From: Ectopseudomonas guguanensis
Lineage (GTDB): Bacteria; Pseudomonadota; Gammaproteobacteria; Pseudomonadales; Pseudomonadaceae
NCBI RefSeq assembly: GCF_900104265.1
Contig: NZ_FNJJ01000001.1
Coordinates: 384,557 to 448,556 of the forward strand
Reading direction: 5' to 3'
Length of the DNA stretch: 64,000 nucleotides
Position numbers and translations under genes: made by a program
The notes under the pieces: generated by a model
Told to the model about the DNA's origin: nothing
The model's database searches: none
Seen by the model: the letters and a program-made list of their open reading frames with translations, nothing else
In this document: piece by piece, positions 26,012-32,508 of the stretch
Position numbering within the stretch: the first letter of the stretch is position 1
Layout of the letters: the number at the start of each line of letters is the position of its first letter

Positions 26012-26309
26012 GCGCAGCCTCCTCCATCGCCGCGTCAGTGGCGGTTTCGGGCTGCGGCAGGGGCTTGAGCGGATACAGGTGAAAAATGCCGAACAGCAAC
26101 ACCTGCAGACGGTCCAGCCAGGGATTGGCGCGACCGGACAGCAAACCGGAGAACAACCACAACTGCACGCCATGCAGCAGCGCAAGGAAGGCCGCGAGCA
26201 GGTAGACGAGTTGCTCGAACGGTGCCCCCAGGCGCCTGGCCAGAGCCGCGCCGAACACCAGCCAGAAGACCAAGGCCAGCGCCTTGCCCATGATCAACAG
26301 TGCTTTCAT
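26004..26309 (-). CDS. DUF1145 family small membrane protein
   Basis: Protein of 101 residues with three hydrophobic segments (about 5-25, 32-52, 65-80). It starts 'MKALLIMGKALALVFWLVFGAAL', typical of DUF1145 proteins, which have no assigned role. It overlaps the collagen-like gene and is probably the first gene of that pair. Confidence 0.75.
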   Translation of the reverse strand: MKALLIMGKALALVFWLVFGAALARRLGAPFEQLVYLLAAFLALLHGVQLWLFSGLLSGRANPWLDRLQVLLFGIFHLYPLKPLPQPETATDAAMEEAAHA

Positions 26310-26417
26310 CCCCGCCCTCGTGCTCGGTTTTTCTGATAGCGCAGCACGTTAACCGGTCGCAGCCCGGACCACCAGTGCGAAGGATTACTTTCCATGACGT
26401 GGAATAGCGGCGAACAG

Positions 26418-26457
26418 AAAAAAGGCGCACCCAGGCCAGCAACGCCCCGGGTACGCC
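26418..26457 (-). terminator. Rho-independent terminator of the OmpA lipoprotein gene
   Basis: On the minus strand a 12-bp stem (arms 26446-26457 and 26424-26435, with two G-U pairs) is followed by six T. It begins 10 bases after the stop codon at 26467. Confidence 0.8.
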
Positions 26458-26466
26458 CTTTCCGAT

Positions 26467-27201
26467 TCAGCGAGAAACGTACAACTCGACGCGACGATTC
26501 TGCGCACGTCCGGCATCGCTGCCGTTGTCCGCCACCGGCTGGCTCTCACCGCGCCCTTCGGTACTGAGCTTGCCGGCAGGCACGCCCTGAGCGATGAGAA
26601 AATCGGCGACACTGCGGGCGCGGCGCTCGGACAGCGCCTGGTTGTAGGCATCGGAACCGACGCTGTCGGTATGCCCGACAACCCTGACCGCGACCAGGCT
26701 GGCACCGTTCAGGCGGGTACCGACATCAGTGAGCAGCCGCTGCGCATCGGCTGTCAGCTGCGCCGAGTCGAATGCGAACAGTACGTTGCCCAGATCGCTG
26801 AGGACGATGACCTCATCCTGCACCTGCGGCTCCATCGCCGGCGCGGCGGCAACGCTGGCAGGGTATTGCGGCAACGGACAGCCGTTGTGCCCCACCGCGG
26901 TCCCTGCAGGCGTGCCGGGGCAGCGATCACGGCGGTCGAACACGCCGTCGCCATCCTCGTCGCCGTCCTGCGCATAGCAGATGATGGCGCCCAGTACGGC
27001 ACCGGCTACCGCGCCGCCGGCTGCCCAGGTGGAACTTTCGATTGCACCGAGGCCGCCACCGGCCAGGGCTCCAATCGCACTGCACAGGGGCCAGTTCCCC
27101 TGGTTGAGCGGCGCGTCTCCCGTACTGGAAGTCGTGGCACAACCCGAGAGAACACTGCTGACCAGGAGAAAGGGTAAAACCCTCGAAAACTCGACTCTCA
27201 T
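26467..27201 (-). CDS. OmpA-family lipoprotein with TSP3-type calcium repeat
   Basis: Protein of 244 residues. Signal peptide with lipobox LSGC (Cys21). A glycine-zipper segment (about 45-80, sharing 'GAIESSTWA' with the neighbouring OmpA protein) precedes a thrombospondin type-3 acidic repeat 'DGDEDGDGVFDRRDRCPGT' that should bind Ca2+. An OmpA peptidoglycan-binding domain ('VVGHTDSVGSDAYNQALSERRA...RAQNRRVELYVSR') forms the C-terminus. It is an outer-membrane lipoprotein bound to the wall. Its AGGAG lies inside a perfect 16-bp stem-loop (27211-27245), so translation may be gated. Confidence 0.9.
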   Translation of the reverse strand: MRVEFSRVLPFLLVSSVLSGCATTSSTGDAPLNQGNWPLCSAIGALAGGGLGAIESSTWAAGGAVAGAVLGAIICYAQDGDEDGDGVFDRRDRCPGTPAGTAVGHNGCPLPQYPASVAAAPAMEPQVQDEVIVLSDLGNVLFAFDSAQLTADAQRLLTDVGTRLNGASLVAVRVVGHTDSVGSDAYNQALSERRARSVADFLIAQGVPAGKLSTEGRGESQPVADNGSDAGRAQNRRVELYVSR

Positions 27202-27210
27202 GGCTGTGTC

Positions 27211-27245
27211 TCCTGTGATACCGGCATGTTGCCGGTATCACAGGA
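27211..27245 (-). promoter_or_regulatory. Stem-loop sequestering the Shine-Dalgarno of the OmpA lipoprotein
   Basis: A perfect 16-bp inverted repeat with a 3-base loop (TCCTGTGATACCGGCA at 27211-27226 pairs with 27230-27245). In the minus-strand mRNA the 3' arm ends in AGGA, part of the AGGAG that lies 8 bases before the ATG at 27201. No T-run follows, so it is not a terminator. It is a likely cis-regulatory hairpin or a DNA operator. A weak promoter, TTGTGC-N17-TTTACT, ends just before it. Confidence 0.6.
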
Positions 27246-27274
27246 GTAAAGACGGCCGCTGCGCTTCGCACAAG

Positions 27275-27307
27275 AAAAGGCCCGACCGGTGGAGAACCGG
27301 TCGGGCC
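27275..27307 (-). terminator. Rho-independent terminator between the two OmpA genes
   Basis: A perfect 12-bp stem (GGCCCGACCGGT, arms 27279-27290 and 27296-27307) with a 5-base loop, followed on the minus strand by four T. It closes the upstream OmpA gene, so the downstream one probably has its own promoter. Confidence 0.85.
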
Positions 27308-27341
27308 CGTGCGCTTGACGTATTGTGCGGAGCCCGATGCC

Positions 27342-27974
27342 TTACGGCCGAGCTTCGACCTCGGCCTCTACACGACGGTTGATCGCGCGGCCCTCGGCAG
27401 TGGCGTTGTCGGCCACCGGACGGCTCTCGCCATAACCCACCGCCTGCACGCGGCCGGACTCGACACCGTACTGGTTGACCAGCACGTCGCGCACGGCACC
27501 GGCACGGCGCTCGGACAGGCGCTGATTGTAGGCATCGCTACCCACGGAGTCGGTATGGCCTTCGACCACGGTGGTGGTCTGCGGGTACTGCTTCATGAAG
27601 TCGGCCAGGGCTTTGATGTCGCCATAGCTCTCCTGCTTGACCTGCGCCTTGTCGAAGTCGAACTTGACGTCCAGTTCCACGCGCACGGCTTCGGCCGGCT
27701 CGGCCACGGCAACTTCCTCGACCACGACCTGTTCTTCGACGACGGCCACCTGCTGAGCTTCGGCACCATGCACCCAGCAGTAAGCCGCCGCCATGCCGGC
27801 GCCCAGCACGGCACCGCCGCCGGCCCAGGTAGAGCTTTCGATCGCGCCCAGCGCCGCACCGCCCACACCACCTACGGCCGCACAGGTGGGCCAGTCGGTT
27901 TTCTGCAGGCCGGCGCAGCCGGTCAACAAGGTACTAGCCAGAATCAGGGGTACTGCATTCCTTGTGATACTCAT
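27342..27974 (-). CDS. OmpA-family lipoprotein (paralogue of the 26467 protein)
   Basis: Protein of 210 residues. Signal peptide with lipobox LTGC (Cys20) and a glycine-zipper segment containing 'GAIESSTWAGGGAV', then a Val/Glu-rich linker. The C-terminal OmpA domain has 'VVEGHTDSVGSDAYNQRLSERRAGAV' and 'AEGRAINRRVEAEV'. It lacks the TSP3 calcium repeat of its neighbour. Likely an outer-membrane lipoprotein anchored to peptidoglycan. Divergent from a plus-strand gene across a ~160-bp promoter region. Confidence 0.9.
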   Translation of the reverse strand: MSITRNAVPLILASTLLTGCAGLQKTDWPTCAAVGGVGGAALGAIESSTWAGGGAVLGAGMAAAYCWVHGAEAQQVAVVEEQVVVEEVAVAEPAEAVRVELDVKFDFDKAQVKQESYGDIKALADFMKQYPQTTTVVEGHTDSVGSDAYNQRLSERRAGAVRDVLVNQYGVESGRVQAVGYGESRPVADNATAEGRAINRRVEAEVEARP

Positions 27975-28137
27975 ACTTTAGGTCTCCAATGTTCATCGGC
28001 CCATAACCGACTCGATAGTAGTAAAGACAGGAGTTGTGCAATCCGCCAGCTATAGCAGCTTTTACGGATAATCTTCTCTCACTCTAGGCCTGATACCGAC
28101 ACCGCGTTAGTCTTTGCAGACTTTTCGAGGAAGTTCG

Positions 28138-28635
28138 ATGACTGCCAGCCTTAGCACCCGTACTCCACAGCAGGCCATTGCGGCACTGCTCGCCCGCTAT
28201 ACGCCGCAGAAGCTTCTGCTGCTCGGCGCGAGCGAGCTCCCCGCAGTCAGCGCCTTTCACGGCGCCCATCGGCAATGCCAGGTCACCACCGCGCCTGCCG
28301 CGCCCCTGGCGCCTGAACTGGCCGCGCAGCGCTTCGACCTGGCTCTGCTGGTCGACTGCCTGGAGCACTTACCCAAACGCGATGGACTGCAGCTGCTGGG
28401 CGGCATTCGCAACCTCAACGCCAGCCGGATCGCCGTATTGCTCGACCTCAAAGCTGCCGATTGGCAGGAAACCGACTTCTTCGCTCTGGCCATGCAGGCC
28501 AGTGAGCAGTTCCAGCGCGAGGGACAGACCCTGCATCTGTTCACCTATGATCTACTCGATTACAAGCAAGTTCCCGACTGGTTGAATGCAAAGTTCTGGG
28601 CCAATCCCCAGAACTTCGGCAAATATTGGTGGTAG
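28138..28635 (+). CDS. DUF6231 family protein
   Basis: Protein of 165 residues. It has a Rossmann-like core with '[10 protein letters not shown]' and '[28 protein letters not shown]', reminiscent of methyltransferase folds, and ends '[10 protein letters not shown]'. The conserved GxS and D-C-LEHL motifs suggest a degenerate SAM-dependent methyltransferase, but no activity is known. GAGGAA 6 bases upstream of the ATG supports the start at 28138. It is followed 4 bases later by the YchJ-family gene. Confidence 0.72.
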   Translation: MTASLSTRTPQQAIAALLARYTPQKLLLLGASELPAVSAFHGAHRQCQVTTAPAAPLAPELAAQRFDLALLVDCLEHLPKRDGLQLLGGIRNLNASRIAVLLDLKAADWQETDFFALAMQASEQFQREGQTLHLFTYDLLDYKQVPDWLNAKFWANPQNFGKYWW

Positions 28636-28639
28636 AGCG

Positions 28640-29122
28640 ATGACCCCAGCCGATCCCAATTGCCCCTGTGGCAGCGGCAACCCGCTGAGCCAGTGCTGCG
28701 GCCACTTCCATGCAGGCACCCACGCCCCCAGCGCCGCCCTGCTGATGCGCTCGCGCTACAGCGCCTACGTGCTGGGTCTGGTGGATTACCTGGTGGCCAC
28801 TACCCTGCCGGTCCAGCAGCAGGGCCTCGATCGCGAGGCCATGGCGGCCTGGAGTGCTCAGGCCACCTGGCTGGGTCTGGAGGTCGAAGGTAGCGAGGTG
28901 TTCGGCGGCCAACCCGAGCATGCACAGGTGACCTCCACCGCGCGCTGGCACGACGAGAACGGCGAGCACTGCCACCGCGAGTGCTCGGCATTCGTTCAGG
29001 TGCAGGGGCGCTGGTACTTCCTCGACCCGACTGTGCCCCTGAAGGCCGGACGCAACGACCCCTGCCCCTGCCAGGGCGGGCAGAAGTTCAAGAAGTGCTG
29101 CGCGCCCTATCTGAATGGCTGA
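28640..29122 (+). CDS. YchJ family protein with SEC-C motifs
   Basis: Protein of 160 residues. An N-terminal cysteine cluster '[13 protein letters not shown]' and a C-terminal SEC-C zinc motif '[18 protein letters not shown]' flank a nuclear-transport-factor-2-like domain. Zinc binding is expected. The family (UPF0225) has no proven function. It is probably co-transcribed with the DUF6231 gene just upstream. Confidence 0.88.
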   Translation: MTPADPNCPCGSGNPLSQCCGHFHAGTHAPSAALLMRSRYSAYVLGLVDYLVATTLPVQQQGLDREAMAAWSAQATWLGLEVEGSEVFGGQPEHAQVTSTARWHDENGEHCHRECSAFVQVQGRWYFLDPTVPLKAGRNDPCPCQGGQKFKKCCAPYLNG

Positions 29123-29189
29123 CTGGCGTTAATCACGCTTTCTGCTTGAGTTGAATCGTCCCACAAGGACACTCAACAAGGAGAAAGTC

Positions 29190-30305
29190 ATGCACAAGAA
29201 AAGTGGTATCGCTCTTATCCTGGCCAGCCTGCTGTTTGGCTGCGCCAGCCCGCACGGTGAGCAGCCAGGGGAAACGCTGGACCTGGGAGACAGCCAGCGC
29301 GTCACTCGCCTGTTCGCCTATCCCAACAACTGCAGCGTGATCTGCTACCGCGACTGGACGCTGGAGCAGACGGTCGAGCACTACCTGCAGCAGAGCCTGG
29401 CGCGCGATGGCTACGCGCAAGCCAGCGTACGCGTCACGCGTAGCGGCGAACGCGTGCAGGCGTATTTCCAGGGCACCCCGGCGGGCTACGGCAAATCGCT
29501 GCTGCAATTGCTCGATACCGGCGAGCTGGCCTATCGCGGCGCCAGCCAGCTGAATCTTGACGGCAAGTGGCAGTACAACTGGTACTTCTTCCTGCCCCTG
29601 GGCATGGCCCTGGAAAACCGCAAGAGCGTCGAGCTGCTGCATTTTCCACCGGACTACTCGCTGACCCAGGCTCAGGACTACCTGCGCTCGAGCACCACCG
29701 ACCGCTGGGCCGCGCTGCTCAGCTACAACGGCATACCGCTGGAGCAGACGCCGGCCTACCAGACCATCGTCGACATTGCCCCCATCGCTGCCCCGGCCAG
29801 TGCGGGGAGCACCCTGGAAGGCGTTTACGGCTACTTCAACGATTATCAGCGGCGCATGGTCGACGAGCTCAGCGCTGGGTCGGACAACACCAGCCTGCCG
29901 ATGGTCGCCTTCGGCAGCCCGGTGCGCAGCTGGATCAAGCAGCAATACGGAGTAACCCTGCCGGTGCTCGGGCTCGGCCAGATCAACGCCGGGGCCAGCC
30001 GGCAGATCTCCGTACTCGGCGCCAATCATCCCAGCTATATCTGGTACGCCGCCGACCCGGCCAACAACAAGGGTAGCGAGGATGCCGCCAACGCGGCGGG
30101 AATCAAGGTGATGGGACAGGACCTGAGTGCGGCCTGCTGGCAGGCCGGCATGGGCCAGCAGCCGACGCGCGATGCGCAGCAGCTGCTCAACAGCTGCACC
30201 CAGAAATGGCAAGTGACGGAAAAACTGCAAACCTGCGAGCTGTTCTTCACCAGCGTGCGCAACCTCAAGCCGGAGCAAGCGCAGGCCAAGTGCAAGGCGA
30301 GCTAG
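29190..30305 (+). CDS. Lipoprotein of unknown function
   Basis: Protein of 371 residues. Signal peptide with lipobox LFGC (Cys18). The body has no domain that I recognise. Five or more cysteines ('NNCSVICYRDW', 'AACWQAG', 'NSCTQKW', 'QTCELFF', 'AKCKAS') suggest disulfides, consistent with a periplasmic location. AAGGAGAAAG 8 bases before ATG 29190 supports that start, and the family-free N-terminus fits a lipoprotein. It stands alone between the YchJ gene and a minus-strand gene. Confidence 0.65.
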   Translation: MHKKSGIALILASLLFGCASPHGEQPGETLDLGDSQRVTRLFAYPNNCSVICYRDWTLEQTVEHYLQQSLARDGYAQASVRVTRSGERVQAYFQGTPAGYGKSLLQLLDTGELAYRGASQLNLDGKWQYNWYFFLPLGMALENRKSVELLHFPPDYSLTQAQDYLRSSTTDRWAALLSYNGIPLEQTPAYQTIVDIAPIAAPASAGSTLEGVYGYFNDYQRRMVDELSAGSDNTSLPMVAFGSPVRSWIKQQYGVTLPVLGLGQINAGASRQISVLGANHPSYIWYAADPANNKGSEDAANAAGIKVMGQDLSAACWQAGMGQQPTRDAQQLLNSCTQKWQVTEKLQTCELFFTSVRNLKPEQAQAKCKAS

Positions 30306-30370
30306 TCGCATCCGGCGCAAGAACGCCGTGGCTGCCTGCGCAGCTCACGGCGTTGCAACCCGCGAAGCGG

Positions 30371-30925
30371 TCAGTCCTGCAGTTTCAGATGCGAGGTATC
30401 CGGCGCTGGGGCCGGAGCCGCAGGCTTGGCCTGCCCCATGTCGCTGCCCACCGGTGCCAGGCTGAACTGCGACAGGTCGACCCGCGGCGCTTCGGCATCG
30501 GGCCTGGCGTCCTGCAGATCACTGCCCACCGGAGCGATGCCAAAATCCGGCGCATCCACCTCGCTGAAGGCGGCCATGTATTCGTCACGCGGCGCGACCT
30601 GCAACCGTCCCGGTCTGGCCGCAACGGGCGCGGCAACCGGAGCGGGCGTCGGCTCCACCGGAGGTGGCGGCGCCAGCTCCACCTCCTCGATGGGCATGTC
30701 CATATCCACGACTTCGACGCGCGCACCTGCACGCTCCAGGGTCGCGCGGTACTTTTCCGCAGCCGCGGCGTCGAGGTTGTTCTTGATCACGATGCGGCGC
30801 CCGGAGAACAACTGGGCAATGCGCTGGGCATCGGCCTGGAACAGCTTGGCCATATTGGCCCTGACCAGCTCCGGCTGTGCCCCCGGCACCAGTTGCCCGG
30901 AGAAGGCGATCTCGTAGCGACTCAT
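30371..30925 (-). CDS. Conserved Pseudomonas protein with repeated APVGSD motif, function unknown
   Basis: Protein of 184 residues. The N-terminal ~75-residue domain ('RYEIAFSGQLVPGAQ...KLFQADAQRIAQLFSGRRIVIKNNL...RATLERAGARVEV') is a small alpha/beta module that I have seen at the N-terminus of other Pseudomonas proteins. It is joined by a Pro/Ala linker to a tail with two 'APVGSD' repeats (about 129-165). No signal peptide or helix is seen. It is probably cytosolic. Function cannot be assigned. Confidence 0.6.
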   Translation of the reverse strand: MSRYEIAFSGQLVPGAQPELVRANMAKLFQADAQRIAQLFSGRRIVIKNNLDAAAAEKYRATLERAGARVEVVDMDMPIEEVELAPPPPVEPTPAPVAAPVAARPGRLQVAPRDEYMAAFSEVDAPDFGIAPVGSDLQDARPDAEAPRVDLSQFSLAPVGSDMGQAKPAAPAPAPDTSHLKLQD

Positions 30926-31117
30926 GGTCACACTCCTGTCCTATTCGCCGCTCAGTATGGCGCAGGTTCCTTTGCCCTGACACTGCAGACCTCTCATCCA
31001 TGCCATGCCGATTCACCAACTCTGCAAACTGCGACGATATCGTCCTGAAAATAATGCCGTTCCCCCCGTTGCAGCCAAGCACTTGCTTGTTACACTGGGT
31101 CGCAATGGGGGTGTGAA

Positions 31118-31615
31118 ATGTTTTCTCAGGCGCAAATGATAAGAATTATCAGCCTATTGATGTTTTTCGGCCTGCTCTCCGGGCTGGCAGGATGCTCTAC
31201 CTGGATGTCGGGTGGTTTCAAGGACCCGGATGTCCAACTCATCAAAGTTGATGTGATCAAGGCCAGACTGCTCGAGCAGGAATTCAGGCTGCGTTTCCGA
31301 ATCGACAATCCCAACGGCGTCAGCCTGCCGGTGCGCGGGCTGGACTACAACGTCCATATCAACGGCATCCAGCTGGCCGAAGGGCACTCCAACGAGTGGT
31401 TCACCGTGCCTGCGCATGGTCATCACACCTTCGAGGTGCCGGTGCGCACCAATCTCTGGCGCCATGTGCGGCAGATCGTCAAGGCCCTGGAAAAACCCGA
31501 CGTACCGATTCGCTACAGCCTCAAGGGCGAAGTGAAAACCGGCATGTTGTTCGGTCGCAGCGTGCACATGGCGCGCAATGGCGAGATAATTCCCGGCGAT
31601 TTCATCCGGGAGTAA
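31118..31615 (+). CDS. LEA type 2 (WHy-domain) lipoprotein
   Basis: Protein of 165 residues with lipobox LAGC (Cys26). The LEA14/WHy domain has '[34 protein letters not shown]', with the N-P-N turn and beta-sandwich pattern typical of the fold. Such proteins are linked to stress protection, but the role in bacteria is not settled. A start at 31118 has GGGGG upstream; a second Met at residue 7 is a possible alternative. Followed by the small SEC-C gene 4 bases later. Confidence 0.82.
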   Translation: MFSQAQMIRIISLLMFFGLLSGLAGCSTWMSGGFKDPDVQLIKVDVIKARLLEQEFRLRFRIDNPNGVSLPVRGLDYNVHINGIQLAEGHSNEWFTVPAHGHHTFEVPVRTNLWRHVRQIVKALEKPDVPIRYSLKGEVKTGMLFGRSVHMARNGEIIPGDFIRE

Positions 31616-31619
31616 CACC

Positions 31620-31814
31620 ATGAACAACCAACCCCACGTCCACGGCCCAGACTGCAACCATGACCACGATCATCACGATCATGGCCACGTGCACGGCCCG
31701 CACTGCAACCACGGCCATCAGGAGCCGGTGCGCAACGCGCTGAAGGATGTCGGCCGCAACGACCCATGCCCCTGCGGCAGCCAGAAGAAGTTCAAGAAGT
31801 GCCACGGCGCCTGA
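31620..31814 (+). CDS. Small His-rich SEC-C zinc-binding protein
   Basis: Protein of 64 residues. Two 'HGP.CNH' repeats (residues 8-14 and 25-31) in a histidine-rich tract hold a dense set of His and Cys ligands. A SEC-C motif '[17 protein letters not shown]' at the C-terminus is nearly identical to the one in the YchJ-family protein at 28640. Strong Zn/Ni-binding is expected. Possible roles are metal sensing or SecA-like interaction, but none is proven. It lies between LEA and DUF2489 genes in a short plus-strand run. Confidence 0.8.
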   Translation: MNNQPHVHGPDCNHDHDHHDHGHVHGPHCNHGHQEPVRNALKDVGRNDPCPCGSQKKFKKCHGA

Positions 31815-31821
31815 ACCGCGC

Positions 31822-32286
31822 ATGGATGCCCTGACCCTCACCCTGCTAACGACCGGCCTGCTGCTCATCGCGGCGCTGGCTGCCTATGCCTGGAACCTCT
31901 GGCGCCGCGTATGGGCCAACCAGCGCGCCCGCGACGAAGCGCAGCAGGAGCGCCAGCAACGCCTCGGCGGCGACCTGCACATCCTCGCCAGCAGTCTGCT
32001 CGACGAGCAGCTGCCGCTGATCGAAGGCGCCATTCGCATCAAGGTGCTGCTCGACAACTACGACAGCACCCTGAGCAATGACAGCCGCTGCCAGGTATTC
32101 CACGTGCTTTTCGAAGCCACTGCCGACGTACCCACCCATGCGGCCTGGAAGGCTCTGGACAAGTCCGAACGGCGTCGCTTCGAAAAACGCTTCAACGAGC
32201 TGGAACTGCAACACAAGGCCGCCGCGCGCATCGCCGCACGCTGGCTGCTGGACGAAGGACTCAAAGGACCTCAGGCAAGCGCCTGA
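31822..32286 (+). CDS. DUF2489 family membrane-anchored protein
   Basis: Protein of 154 residues. One N-terminal helix (about 5-23, 'LLTTGLLLIAALAAYAW') leads into a charged cytoplasmic domain with coiled-coil segments ('RARDEAQQERQQ') and 'DLHILASSLLDEQLPLIEGAIRIKVLLDNYD', the DUF2489 signature. Function unknown. The start at 31822, 7 bases after the previous stop, is chosen because a longer in-frame extension would overlap that gene out of frame. Confidence 0.78.
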   Translation: MDALTLTLLTTGLLLIAALAAYAWNLWRRVWANQRARDEAQQERQQRLGGDLHILASSLLDEQLPLIEGAIRIKVLLDNYDSTLSNDSRCQVFHVLFEATADVPTHAAWKALDKSERRRFEKRFNELELQHKAAARIAARWLLDEGLKGPQASA

Positions 32287-32508
32287 CGAGGCGAGAGTCG
32301 ACGGCGCATTCGCACGGGTGCGCCAGAGATGGGCACTTGACCGGGCTGCCTTGCAGCCCGCCGTCGAACCGGCATCGCAGACCCGCTGCGGCCTTTGAAC
32401 GGATCTCGCGGCCTCTTGCCAGGCTCCACCAGCCTCTTTACCTTGGCGCCTTTGTGGCCGACCGCTGCACGACCGGCCTCGACCGTCCGCACACCAAGGA
32501 ACTTCGCC

